A stretch of DNA of 64,000 nucleotides from JAICYJ01 sp038212095 (GTDB lineage: Bacteria > Actinomycetota > Thermoleophilia > Gaiellales > JAICJC01). Under the pieces are notes generated by a model, which was given only the letters and a program-made list of their open reading frames with translations, was not told the DNA's origin and ran no database searches. The stretch lies in assembly GCA_038212095.1 (NCBI GenBank), contig JBBQUW010000005.1, forward strand, positions 1-64,000. The letters are read 5' to 3'. The position numbers and the translations under genes are program-made. Shown in pieces: positions 26,052 through 33,929 of the stretch (positions within the stretch are counted from its first letter, which is position 1; every line of letters begins with the position of its first letter).

Positions 26052-26292
26052 TTATGCGGTCGTGTGCGAGCAGCCTCGGCGTGCCAGTGCCGTAGCCGCC
26101 GCTGGCGAGCCACCACCACCGTCCGCGCTGGATCGCCGCGCTACGCCGACCAGTCCCAGGAGCCGTTGCACGGTCGAGGCGGAGCAGTGCCTGCATAAAG
26201 GCTTGAAGGCCGGTGGAGTCGATGAAATCCACGTGGCTGCTGGCGGAGCGTTCTACGACGCCTTGGAATCGCTCCTTGGCGTCAACGTCCAT
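26052..26292 (-). pseudogene. Remnant of a STAS-domain anti-sigma-factor antagonist
   Basis: On the minus strand, ATG 26292 begins a frame that contains HVDFIDSTGLQAFMQALLRLD. This is the phosphorylatable-Ser strand-helix of SpoIIAA-like STAS proteins (FIDSTGL). About 20 bases later a second frame reads VQRLLGLVGV, the STAS segment that should come roughly 20 residues after it, and runs to the stop at 26052. The central strand is missing and the frame shifts, so this is a deleted, non-functional copy. Confidence 0.5.
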
Positions 26293-26790
26293 CTGTCCCC
26301 TGACAGACCACCACGAGCCGCCCTTGGCCTGGCCGGCGGTGAGGCCCGGCGGTGCAAGCGGTCACTGTACCGGCAAGGCGGAATCGAAGCTCAGGGACAC
26401 GAAGTCAAGCGGGTGGCTCTGGGTGGCCGTGCACGTCGGGAGTCGTCCCGGGGTTTCCCGGCTTGCCCTGAGCGGGTCGTGCCGGTGGTTCAGGCGTGGA
26501 CGGGCCGTCAGCCTCAGGCCGCTCGCCCTCTCCCTGCTTGTGGCCCTCGTCGCCTCATGCCCCATATCGTGCACTTTTCCTCTCAGTGCATTTCGCCCAA
26601 ACCGTCAGGCCTGGGGGGTTGTAAGTGGCTGATGCTCCCCACTCTTTGACCCCCTGCCCACCGGAGCGTGTCCTGCCTAGCCTGTACCAGGCCACGTGAT
26701 CGCCAAACACGCGACGGCGGGCAGAGGAACATCATGTGGCTCGGCGCTTTGATACCGGCCGACTGACGGTGCGCGGCGTAAGCTGGCCGA
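26293..26790. other. Non-coding stretch, no gene supported
   Basis: Frames are open on both strands but show no motif, start signal or plausible composition. It may contain further remains of the STAS gene's neighbourhood. The only functional signal is the TAAGCT box at 26779-26784, which serves the phosphotransferase gene at 26791. Confidence 0.4.
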
Positions 26791-27444
26791 GTGAGCGACA
26801 GTCTGGCACACAGCTATACCAATACCTGCTGGGTCGTGGGCGACCGCTTCCATAAGCGGTATGAGGGCTCGGATGCGGCGCAGCGCATGCGGGTCGAGTT
26901 GGAGGCGTTGGAACAGGTCGCCGGCCGGATCCCGGTGCCAGCCGTGCTCGACTGCAACGAGCGGCGGCGAGAGGTGACCTTCGCGCGGGTTGCGGGGGAG
27001 AACGGCCAGGACTTGATCGAAAGGGGTTGTGCGAACTTGGCGCTGGCTGCGGCCGGACGTACCCTGCGCGCCCTCCATTCGTCGGCCGGGCCGACGCTGG
27101 TGCATGGCGACTACGGGCCACAGAACCTGCTGCACGATCCCGCCACATGCGAGGTGGTGGCGGTGGTCGATTGGGAGTTCGCCCACCTGGGCGACCCCGT
27201 GGACGACTTGGCCTGGGCTGAGTGGATCGTGCGCTTGCACCACCCGGCAGCGGTTGGTGCCGTCACAAAACTGCTGGCAGCCTACGGCTCGGATCCGGGC
27301 TGGGACACCCGGCACACCTCGATGCTCGCCGCCTGCCAGCGACTGCGCCTTCACGGCGAGCGCTTCAACGACTACGCCGCAGCCACGCTGTGGACAAGCC
27401 GAGAGGCAGCAACCGCCAACTGGCAGTCAGACCCGACGACCTAG
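26791..27444 (+). CDS. Aminoglycoside phosphotransferase (APH/choline kinase) family protein
   Basis: The 217-residue protein has the kinase-like APH fold. The catalytic loop is LVHGDYGPQNLL (Asp of HGDxxxxN) and the metal-binding segment is VVDWEFAHLGDP, about 20 residues later. The N-terminal lobe (VVGDRFHKRYEGSDAAQRM with a Lys-containing strand) is short, so the nucleotide-binding region is compact. The substrate is unknown; these proteins phosphorylate antibiotics, sugars or amines. GTG 26791 lies 6 nt after TAAGCT (leaderless). It is the last intact gene of the island before frr. Confidence 0.85.
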   Translation: MSDSLAHSYTNTCWVVGDRFHKRYEGSDAAQRMRVELEALEQVAGRIPVPAVLDCNERRREVTFARVAGENGQDLIERGCANLALAAAGRTLRALHSSAGPTLVHGDYGPQNLLHDPATCEVVAVVDWEFAHLGDPVDDLAWAEWIVRLHHPAAVGAVTKLLAAYGSDPGWDTRHTSMLAACQRLRLHGERFNDYAAATLWTSREAATANWQSDPTT

Positions 27445-27835
27445 GAGGCCCAAGCTCGTCCTCGGCAAAAGATCGGGCACCCCACCCCTCGCGCACCCCC
27501 TGTCCAAGTTGGTGCGGAGTCTCATCAGCACGAATGAGCCTCGCCGGCGGCAGGTTCAGCACGTGACTGCCTGCGCCGCCCGGCCAGAAGCCCTTGGAGC
27601 CGTTCTGCGGCCCGCAATGCAGGAGCGGTGGGTTCTCAAGGTCGTCCCGACGTGCCAAGGCGGCAGATGGCTGCGGCAGAGGGCTGCGGCAGCGGCCCAG
27701 AGAAGCCGCGTTCCGCAAGGCTCCCACATCGGGCCAGCCCAGCGACCTGATGCTCGCTGTGCTCAGACCTTGTTACCCCCGGAGTTACCCCCACGCCCGG
27801 TCTTCGCTCAACCAAGCCCCTGGTGAAGGCTGGGC
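27445..27835. other. 391-bp gap between phosphotransferase gene and frr
   Basis: No gene is supported. Open frames on both strands are without motifs. A short direct repeat (GTTACCCCCGGAGTTACCCCC region, near 27770-27792) is visible. The right edge coincides with the frr stop codon and the 11-bp repeat. No integrase or tRNA could be recognised. Confidence 0.4.
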
Positions 27836-27846
27836 TCAGACCTCCA
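27836..27846. repeat. Right copy of 11-bp direct repeat (frr 3' end)
   Basis: TCAGACCTCCA, identical to 18706-18716. On the minus strand it encodes the last residues and stop of frr. It marks the right boundary of the island. Confidence 0.5.
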
Positions 27847-28393
27847 TGATCTCGGCCTCTTTGGCCTTCAGCGCAGCGTCGATCGCCTGCACGTGCTCGT
27901 CCGTCACCTTCTGCAACCTGTCCTCAGCACGATGCACCTCATCCGCGCCGGTCTCGCCGTTCTTCTCCGCCTCCTTGAGGTGGTTGAGCGCGTCGCGGCG
28001 CACGTTGCGCGCCGCCACCCGCCCCTCCTCCGCCAGGTGGCGCACCTGCTTGACCAGCTCCTTGCGCCGCTCCTCTGTCAGCTGCGGGATCGGCAGCCGC
28101 ACGACCTGGCCGTCGTTCGCCGGCGTCAGGCCCAGGTCGGACTCCATGATCGCCTTCTCGATGTCGCGCATGATCGACTTGTCGAACGGCGTGATCGTCA
28201 GCAGCCGCGGCTCGGGCACGCTGATCGTGGCCACCTGGTTGATCGGCATCTTGGTGCCGTACGCCGTCACCTGCACCCGCTCCAGCAGGGCCGCCGATGC
28301 GCGGCCGGTGCGGATGGTGGTGAACTCGTGCTTCGTAGCCTCGACCGTCTTGACCATGCGGCGGGAGGCATCGTTGATGACGTCGTCGATCAT
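27836..28393 (-). CDS. frr: Ribosome recycling factor
   Basis: RRF splits post-termination ribosomes together with EF-G. The 185-residue product is standard, with RTGRASAALLERVQVTAYGT, the domain-II strand TISVPEPRLLTITPFDKS, LPIPQLTEERRKELVK and ARNVRRDALNHLKE. It ends EAEIMEV. The ATG overlaps the pyrH stop by 4 bp. In almost all bacteria uppS follows frr directly; here a 9.1-kb island separates them. Confidence 0.97.
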   Translation of the reverse strand: MIDDVINDASRRMVKTVEATKHEFTTIRTGRASAALLERVQVTAYGTKMPINQVATISVPEPRLLTITPFDKSIMRDIEKAIMESDLGLTPANDGQVVRLPIPQLTEERRKELVKQVRHLAEEGRVAARNVRRDALNHLKEAEKNGETGADEVHRAEDRLQKVTDEHVQAIDAALKAKEAEIMEV

Positions 28394-29145
28394 TGGGGCA
28401 CCTGCACGGGAAGACCTCCGGGGACGCTCGAGATGATGGTTCCGAGCCGCTCGCCGCGCGCGATGCGGGCGATGTTGTGCTCGTCGTCGAGATTAAACAC
28501 GTACAGCGGCAGACCGTTGTCCATGCACAACGAGAGCGCCGTGGTATCCATCACCCGCAGACCGCGCTCGATCGCCTCGATGTGGGTCAGCTGCGGGATC
28601 AGGCGGGCGTCGGGATGCGTGCGCGGGTCGGCATCGAGCACGCCCTCGACGCCGTTCTTTCCCATCAGGATGGCCTGGGCGGCGATCTCGAGCGCCCGCA
28701 GCGCGGCCGCGGTGTCGGTGGTGAAGTACGGGTTGCCGGTACCGGCCGCGAAGATCACCACGCGCCCCTTCTCGAGGTGGCGCATCGCACGCCTGCGGAT
28801 GTAGGGCTCGGCCACCTCGGACACGTCGATCGCGGACATCACCCGGGTGAACACACCCAGCTTCTCCAGCGCATCCTGCACCGTCAGCGCGTTCAGCACC
28901 GTCGCCAGCATGCCGGCATAGTCAGCCGTGGCGCGATCCATGCCCCGCGCCGCCTCTTGGGTGCCGCGCAGAATGTTGCCGCCGCCGACAACGATCGCGA
29001 TCTCGACGCCGGTCTGCTGCACCTCTTGCACGGCTCGCGCGATCGCGGCGATGCGATCGGGATCCTGCCCGTAGGAGCGCTCACCCATCAGCGCCTCTCC
29101 GGACAGCTTCAGCAACACGCGGCTGAAGGCTGGCTTGGAGCTCAC
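28390..29145 (-). CDS. pyrH: UMP kinase
   Basis: PyrH phosphorylates UMP to UDP in pyrimidine synthesis and belongs to the amino-acid-kinase fold. The 251 residues show VLLKLSGEALMGERSYG, VVGGGNILRGTQEAARGMDR, ADYAGMLATVLNALTVQD and AAGTGNPYFTTDTAAALRA, all typical. The stop overlaps the frr start by 4 bp and its ATG overlaps the tsf stop by 4 bp, so rpsB-tsf-pyrH-frr is one coupled unit. Confidence 0.97.
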   Translation of the reverse strand: MSSKPAFSRVLLKLSGEALMGERSYGQDPDRIAAIARAVQEVQQTGVEIAIVVGGGNILRGTQEAARGMDRATADYAGMLATVLNALTVQDALEKLGVFTRVMSAIDVSEVAEPYIRRRAMRHLEKGRVVIFAAGTGNPYFTTDTAAALRALEIAAQAILMGKNGVEGVLDADPRTHPDARLIPQLTHIEAIERGLRVMDTTALSLCMDNGLPLYVFNLDDEHNIARIARGERLGTIISSVPGGLPVQVPQ

Positions 29146-29753
29146 TCCGCGCCCACCTCGAACCGCGCGAAGCGCTTGATCTCGATGTTCTCGCCGATCG
29201 TGCCGGCCAGCTCAGCCCGGAGCGTCTCGATCGTCTTGCCGTCGTGCTCGGGCTTGATCGAGGGCTGGTTCAAGAGCACGATCTCGGCCAGCGACTTGTT
29301 CCACATGCCCTCGGCGATCTTGTCGACCATCTTCTCCGGCTTGCCGTCGGCGATCGCCTTGCCGCGGCAGATCTCGAGCTCCTGCTGCTTGAACTCATCC
29401 GAGATCTCCTCCTGCGAGACGAACTGGAGGTTGCGGCCGGCGGCGATCTGCAGCGCCACGTCGCGTGTGAACGCCTTGAACGTCTCGTTGCGGGCGACGA
29501 AATCGGTCTCGCAGCCGACCTCGACCATCGCGCCGATCGTGCCGGTGGCGTGGATGTAGCTCTCGACCGCGCCCTGTCCCGTGCCTCGGCCGGCGCGCTT
29601 GCCGGCCGACGCCAGTCCCTTCTCGCGCAGCCACTTCTTGGCCTCGGCCATATCGCCCTGCGTCTCCTCCAGGGCGCGCTTGCAGTCCATCATTCCGGCC
29701 TGGGTCTCCTCGCGGAGCTGCTTCACCTCGGCCGCGCTGGGCTTGTACGCCAC
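29142..29753 (-). CDS. tsf: Elongation factor Ts (short form)
   Basis: EF-Ts recycles EF-Tu by nucleotide exchange. The N-terminal UBA-like domain (AAEVKQLREETQAGMMDCKRAL) and YIHATGTIGAMVEVGCETDFVARN are clear. At 203 residues it is the short type with one dimerisation subdomain, rather than the roughly 275 residues of many actinobacteria. GTG 29753 starts one base after the rpsB stop, with AGGTGAG 4 nt upstream as ribosome-binding site. GTG 29762 is possible but would overlap rpsB by 8 bp. Confidence 0.95.
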   Translation of the reverse strand: MAYKPSAAEVKQLREETQAGMMDCKRALEETQGDMAEAKKWLREKGLASAGKRAGRGTGQGAVESYIHATGTIGAMVEVGCETDFVARNETFKAFTRDVALQIAAGRNLQFVSQEEISDEFKQQELEICRGKAIADGKPEKMVDKIAEGMWNKSLAEIVLLNQPSIKPEHDGKTIETLRAELAGTIGENIEIKRFARFEVGAE

Positions 29754-29754
29754 G

Positions 29755-30672
29755 TCACTCACCTGTCTTGTTCTCGCTTGGTGTCGGTTCGTCGGCGGCC
29801 GCCGACACGGCGACGGCCTCGGGCTCGGCCGCGGGGGGCTGCGGTGGGGCCTCGGGCGGCGCGGCGTCTGCGGCTGTGGCATCCGCACTCTCGGCGGCTG
29901 CGGCTGCAGCTGCGGCGGCGGCCTCGGCGGCTTCCACCTCTGCTGCGGCAGCTGCTGCGGCTGCGGCTGCCTCCATCTCGGCCGCCCTCACCTTCAGCTG
30001 GCCCTCGGCAACCGCGTCGGCCAGCACGCGGATGATCAGACCGGCCGAGCGGATGGCATCGTCGTTGCCAGGAATGATGAAGTCGGCGTCATCGGGATCG
30101 CAGTTGGTGTCCACCAACCCGATCACGGTGATGTTGAGGCGACGCGCCTCGCGCACCGCCAGCGCCTCCTTCTTCATGTCGATCACGACCATCGCGTCGG
30201 GCAGCTTGCGCGTGTCGGCCAGGCCACCAAGGTTGGTCTCGAGCTTCTCCAGCTCCGACAGCGTCGCCTGCCGTTCCTTGGTCGGGAGCAGGTCGAGCTG
30301 GCCCTCGGTCTTCTGGCGGCGCAGCTCGTGCAGGGCCGCGATACGATCCTGGATCGTGCGGTAGTTGGTCAGCAGACCACCCAGCCAGCGGTGGTTGACG
30401 TACGGCTGCTGGACGCGGCGGGCGTGCTCCTCGACCGCATCCTGGCACTGCTTCTTGGTGCCCACGAACAGCACCGATCCGCCACGCTCCGAGATGTTGC
30501 GGACGTAGTCGTAGGCGTCCTGCAGCATGACGATCGTCTGCTGCAGGTCGATGATGTAGATACCGCCGCGCTCGCCGAAGATGAACCGGCGCATCTTGGG
30601 GTTCCAACGCCGTGTCTGATGGCCGAAATGGACGCCGGCCTCCAGCAGCTCTCGCATGGTGACTGCGGGCAT
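29755..30672 (-). CDS. rpsB: Ribosomal protein S2 with long Ala/Glu C-terminal tail
   Basis: S2 binds the small-subunit neck. The first roughly 225 residues are a normal S2 (MRELLEAGVHFGHQTRRWNP, YIIDLQQTIVMLQDAYDYV, FVGTKKQCQDAV, VNHRWLGGLLTNYRTI, DADFIIPGNDDAIRS). A tail of about 80 residues follows, made largely of Ala runs broken by Glu, then Pro-rich and acidic sequence ending ENKTGE. ATG 30672 has a strong AAGGAGG ribosome-binding site. It heads rpsB-tsf-pyrH-frr. Confidence 0.96.
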   Translation of the reverse strand: MPAVTMRELLEAGVHFGHQTRRWNPKMRRFIFGERGGIYIIDLQQTIVMLQDAYDYVRNISERGGSVLFVGTKKQCQDAVEEHARRVQQPYVNHRWLGGLLTNYRTIQDRIAALHELRRQKTEGQLDLLPTKERQATLSELEKLETNLGGLADTRKLPDAMVVIDMKKEALAVREARRLNITVIGLVDTNCDPDDADFIIPGNDDAIRSAGLIIRVLADAVAEGQLKVRAAEMEAAAAAAAAAAEVEAAEAAAAAAAAAAESADATAADAAPPEAPPQPPAAEPEAVAVSAAADEPTPSENKTGE

Positions 30673-30817
30673 GCGCAATCGCCTCCTTGCAGAATCGGTT
30701 GAAGTGATGATCTCCGGTGGAGGCGTCCGGAGCCACGAGCTGCGTCGGGGCACCGCCGGTCGCCATTCATCCGCCGGGTTGCGGGTGGGTACGAAAAGCG
30801 GGTGGAGTCTAGCCGAT
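30673..30817 (-). promoter_or_regulatory. rpsB promoter and leader of about 130 nt
   Basis: A TAGACT box overlaps the rluD stop codon. Between it and rpsB the leader holds a 6-bp hairpin (CTCCGG at 30712-30717 with CCGGAG at 30727-30732). It ends in the AAGGAGG ribosome-binding site. Such a leader, rare in this compact region, could be the S2 autoregulatory site, but no known leader motif is recognised. Confidence 0.4.
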
Positions 30818-31699
30818 CCTGGCCAGATTGAGCGCCGCCGCGAGATCCGCCGGCAGCGGCGCGCTCACGTCCAGCGCCTCGTCCGTCCACGGGTGGGCGA
30901 ACCGCAGCCGCGCAGCATGGAGGAACTGCCGCTGCAGCCCCAGCTCCTCACCATGGCCGTACACCGGGTCGCCGACGACCGGATGGCCGACCGCGGCCAG
31001 ATGTACGCGGATCTGGTGCGTACGGCCGGTCTCCAGCTCGATATCGAGCAGGCTGTGGCCTGACAGCGCCTCGGCGATCGCGAAGTGGGTGACGGCCGGC
31101 CGGGGGACGTCCGAGTCCAGCGAGACGCGGGTCGGATCGCGGCGGTCGCGGCCGATTGGCGCCTCTATCGTGCCACGGCGCGACGGCGGTCGGCCGCGCA
31201 CCAGCGCCACATAGCTGCGATGTATCCGCCTGCGCTTCAGCATCGCCTGCAGCCGTGCCAGCGTGCGGTCGTCGCGGGCAACCACCAGCAGGCCCGACGT
31301 GTCACGGTCGAGTCGATGCACGATGCCCGGCCGGATGCCCTCGCCGCCCACCTCGTGCAGCAGGCCCTGCACGAGCGTCGGCCCGCGGTAGCCGGGGACG
31401 CCGTGCACCAGCAGCCCGGCCGGCTTCTCGACCACGAGGAGGCGCTGGTCGCGATACAGCACGGGAATGCCCAGATCGAGCGGCTCAAGAGTGGTCTGCG
31501 TCTGCTCGGGAGCCGGGTAGCTGACCTCGGCACCGGCCACCAGCGTGAACGACTTGGGTCGCGCACGCCCGTCCACCATCACCAGGCCACTCTCGACCAG
31601 TCGCTCGGCCTGCGCCCGCGAGCCCACCTCCTCGCGACCGGCCAGAAAGCGGTCCAGCCGCTGACCGGCCGATTCTGCCGGCACCACCACCTGCGTCAT
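30809..31699 (-). CDS. rluD: Ribosomal large-subunit pseudouridine synthase, RluD/RluA family
   Basis: It isomerises uridines of 23S rRNA. The 296-residue product has an S4-like N-terminal domain (QRLDRFLAGREEVGSRAQAERLV) and the RluA catalytic motif GIVHRLDRDTSGLLVVA, where Asp of HRLDxxTSG is the nucleophile, plus ETGRTHQIRVHLAAVGHPVVGD. The ATG at 31699 shares one base with the lspA stop (TGATG). The lspA-rluD order is highly conserved in Gram-positive bacteria. The open frame upstream of the ATG lies inside lspA. Confidence 0.95.
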   Translation of the reverse strand: MTQVVVPAESAGQRLDRFLAGREEVGSRAQAERLVESGLVMVDGRARPKSFTLVAGAEVSYPAPEQTQTTLEPLDLGIPVLYRDQRLLVVEKPAGLLVHGVPGYRGPTLVQGLLHEVGGEGIRPGIVHRLDRDTSGLLVVARDDRTLARLQAMLKRRRIHRSYVALVRGRPPSRRGTIEAPIGRDRRDPTRVSLDSDVPRPAVTHFAIAEALSGHSLLDIELETGRTHQIRVHLAAVGHPVVGDPVYGHGEELGLQRQFLHAARLRFAHPWTDEALDVSAPLPADLAAALNLARIG

Positions 31700-32238
31700 C
31701 AGATCAGCTCGCCGGGCGCGCCGCCTGACGGCTGCACCGGCTGGACCTGCCGCTCGGCCCGGCTGATGCCGATCAAGAGCAGCCCCACTCCGAGCACGAT
31801 GAAGGTGTCGGCCAGGTTGAAGGTCGGCCAGTGGGTGAGGTGGATGAAGTCGGTCACGTAGCCGTTCCGGATCCGGTCGGCCAGATTCGAGATGCTGCCG
31901 CCGATCAGCAGACCCAGCGCGACCGGAAACAGCGGGTGACGCGAGCCGGCGCGGGCGAAGTGAGCGAACATCCACACCACCGCCACCGCGGTCAGCAGCG
32001 TGATCACCTCCAGCCGGCCCGGGAAGATGCCGAACGCGATGCCGGTGTTGCGCAGGTGCGTCAGGTCGACGCCGGGCAGCACGCGGCGTGCCTCACCCAG
32101 CGTCAGGTCGCGCGTCACCAGCCGCTTGGTCAGCTGGTCGGCGGCGATCGCAGCCGCGGCGACCGCCAGCAGCCCCGCCCACTGCAGCGAGCCGGCCGTG
32201 CGCGGCGGCGGCTCGACCGGGGGCAGCTGCTCGATCAG
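31699..32238 (-). CDS. lspA: Lipoprotein signal peptidase II, probable CTG start
   Basis: LspA removes signal peptides from prolipoproteins in the membrane. Catalytic aspartates are in SNLADRIRNGYVTDFI and FNLADTFIV, and the conserved THLRNTGIAFGIF precedes them. The first standard start in this frame, GTG 32118, would remove helix 1. The frame continues upstream through WAGLLAVAAAAIAADQLTKR, the normal first LspA helix with its DQLTK motif, to CTG 32238. No ATG, GTG or TTG lies between. That CTG overlaps the traR stop as CTGA and is preceded by GAGGAA, so I place the start there (179 residues). Confidence 0.85.
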   Translation of the reverse strand: MIEQLPPVEPPPRTAGSLQWAGLLAVAAAAIAADQLTKRLVTRDLTLGEARRVLPGVDLTHLRNTGIAFGIFPGRLEVITLLTAVAVVWMFAHFARAGSRHPLFPVALGLLIGGSISNLADRIRNGYVTDFIHLTHWPTFNLADTFIVLGVGLLLIGISRAERQVQPVQPSGGAPGELI

Positions 32239-32597
32239 CCCCGTTCCTCAAGCCGTTTGCACTCGATGCACTTCGCGGCATAGGGCAGCGCGGACAGCCG
32301 TTCGTCGCCGATCGGCTTGTCACAGCGCACGCAGCTTCCATAGGTGCCGGCATCGAGCCGGCCGAGCGCGGCATCGATCTCGGCCAGCAGGTGCTCGGCG
32401 TTCTCCTCCAGCGACTGCTCGATCTCGCGGTCGACGGTCTCGGTGGCGCTGTCTGCAAGATGCGAATCATTGCCGTCCTCGTCGAACGAGTCCTCGATCG
32501 AGTGGGAGAGGTCGTCGTGCAGGGCGGCAGCCTCGGCCAGCACCCGCGCCCGCTCGTCGGTGAGACGATCGCGCGCCACCTTCAGGTCCGTGCTCAC
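32235..32597 (-). CDS. TraR/DksA-family zinc-finger protein
   Basis: A small RNA-polymerase-binding regulator type. The coiled-coil half has an acidic DSFDEDGNDSHLADSATETV, with further helix to about residue 85. The four-Cys finger follows (CVRCDKPIGDERL, then AAKCIEC). GTG 32597 gives 120 residues; GTG 32621 is an alternative but its purine-rich site is too close. A TATACT box at 32740-32745 lies about 143 nt upstream. The gene sits between DUF421 and lspA and its stop forms the CTGA overlap with lspA. Confidence 0.88.
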   Translation of the reverse strand: MSTDLKVARDRLTDERARVLAEAAALHDDLSHSIEDSFDEDGNDSHLADSATETVDREIEQSLEENAEHLLAEIDAALGRLDAGTYGSCVRCDKPIGDERLSALPYAAKCIECKRLEERG

Positions 32598-32739
32598 GGC
32601 GCCGCCACCCCTCCCTGCCACTCCTCACAGTGCCGAGCGACCACCGCGGAGCGGGCCGCTCCGGGCGAGACTCGCAGCAGGATTCGGGTGCAGTGGTCGG
32701 ACACGATGGGCAACGCGGGAAACGTTCAAGGACGCATCG

Positions 32740-32745
32740 AGTATA
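32740..32745 (-). promoter_or_regulatory. -10 box (TATACT) upstream of traR/lspA/rluD
   Basis: A near-consensus TATACT on the minus strand in the 241-bp gap between the DUF421 and traR genes. The leader to traR would be about 135 nt. No leader structure is recognised. Confidence 0.45.
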
Positions 32746-32838
32746 GCCAGACACCCGGTATGGGACGGCAGATCGCAAACCCCGCCGCACTGCGTCGCCT
32801 GCGCCCACAGCTCGTCCGTCATCGCCGCCCTGCCCTCG

Positions 32839-33384
32839 TCAGCGGCCGGGATGCCGGCGACGCTTGCCGATCTTCATCCCACCCTCGTCGGGATGGTAAT
32901 GACCGGGCTCGTCCTCGCGGAACATGCTGACCACGCCGTTGGTCTCCAGGATCGCGGTGTGGACGGCGCCCAGGTCGGGGAAGCCCTGCCGGCGAGCGAT
33001 CGAGCGCAGCTCCGGCAGCGAGATGTTCTCGCGCCGCAGCGTCGACACGCGCAGCTTGCCGTCCTCGATCAACGTCGACGGCGAGCCCTCGAGCAGGGTC
33101 GAGAAGGTCGGCGAGAGGAAGACGCCGCGCGACACGAGCACGTTCATCGCCATCAGCGTCGTCGCCCCGATCACCGCCCCCGTGACGCTGTTATCTGTCC
33201 CGATGACGCCGTTCTGGACGGCGTTTGCGACCAGCAGCAGCACCGCCAGGTCGAGCGTGTTCCACTGCCCCAGCTCGCGCTTTCCGGCCAGCCGAAACGC
33301 GATCACCAGGAATGCGTAGACCAGCAGCGCTCGCAGCACCTTCTCGCTGACGGGCACAGGAAGGCTGAAGATTGCGTGCCACAT
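32839..33384 (-). CDS. DUF421 (YetF-like) membrane protein
   Basis: The 181-residue protein has three N-terminal membrane helices (VLRALLVYAFLVIAFRLAGK, LDLAVLLLVANAVQNGV, GAVIGATTLMAMNVLV). The soluble YetF domain follows, with GSPSTLIEDGKLRVSTLRREN and VHTAILETNGVVSMF. GKRELGQWNTLDL is the characteristic family motif after helix 1. The function of YetF proteins is unknown; they are often linked to sporulation or envelope stress. It lies between divIVA and traR, which is not part of the usual cluster. Confidence 0.9.
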   Translation of the reverse strand: MWHAIFSLPVPVSEKVLRALLVYAFLVIAFRLAGKRELGQWNTLDLAVLLLVANAVQNGVIGTDNSVTGAVIGATTLMAMNVLVSRGVFLSPTFSTLLEGSPSTLIEDGKLRVSTLRRENISLPELRSIARRQGFPDLGAVHTAILETNGVVSMFREDEPGHYHPDEGGMKIGKRRRHPGR

Positions 33385-33399
33385 CGGCGATCGGCCGGT

Positions 33400-33888
33400 C
33401 TAGGACACGGCCGTGAGCTCGACCGCAGAAGGTGCCGCGAGCATCTCTTCGTGATCGCGTACCGACTGCAGGGTCGAGCCCAGCAGCGAGCGCAGCCTGG
33501 TACGGAACTGCGTCTCGTCGGCTCGCAGCCGCTCGACCTCGCGTCGCACCTGCTCGCGCTCGGCGTACGTCTTGTGGATGATCTCGCGCGCGCGGGCCTC
33601 CGCCTCGCGCACGGTCAGCTCGGCGTCGTGCGACGCCTGGGCGCGCATCTCGTCGGCTGTTCGCTGCGCCGTGACCAGCGCGTCGCGCATCGCCTGCTCG
33701 GTGTCGCGCAGCTCGCCCAGCGCCGTCTCGAGCTCGTGCACGCGATCCTCGAGGTTGGCGCGGTCGCGCCACACCGTCTCGAACGCCGACGTGGCATTGA
33801 TCATGATCTGGTCGACCTCGGCCACGCGGTAGCCGAGGATGCGCCGCTTGGGGCGCTGGTGTCTGAGTTCTACGGGTGAGAGTGACAT
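33400..33888 (-). CDS. divIVA: DivIVA-domain coiled-coil protein
   Basis: The N-terminus (PVELRHQRPKRRILGYRVAEVDQIM) matches the DivIVA membrane-binding motif in modified form. About 110 residues of heptad-rich coiled coil follow (NLEDRVHELETALGELRDTEQ to REQVRREVERLRADE). At 162 residues it is smaller than Wag31/DivIVA of mycobacteria and may be one of several DivIVA-like proteins. Its place beside yggT, and in most relatives sepF, supports a role in polar growth or division. ATG 33888 fits the domain start. Confidence 0.85.
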   Translation of the reverse strand: MSLSPVELRHQRPKRRILGYRVAEVDQIMINATSAFETVWRDRANLEDRVHELETALGELRDTEQAMRDALVTAQRTADEMRAQASHDAELTVREAEARAREIIHKTYAEREQVRREVERLRADETQFRTRLRSLLGSTLQSVRDHEEMLAAPSAVELTAVS

Positions 33889-33929
33889 GGGGCCGGTTTC
33901 GACGGCCCGCCGATGACTCCTGCCGGCCG

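Noticed and set aside
26677..27354. A 225-codon minus-strand frame opposite the phosphotransferase
   Set aside because: The plus-strand gene has catalytic motifs and a promoter box; the antisense frame has neither.
27772..27791. Direct repeat of TTACCCCC near frr as a possible attachment site
   Set aside because: Too short and only at one edge of the island; the 11-bp frr-end repeat is the better candidate.
27594..28436. A plus-strand frame crossing the frr end
   Set aside because: Mostly antisense to frr. The unique part (27594-27835) has no recognisable protein, RBS or promoter.
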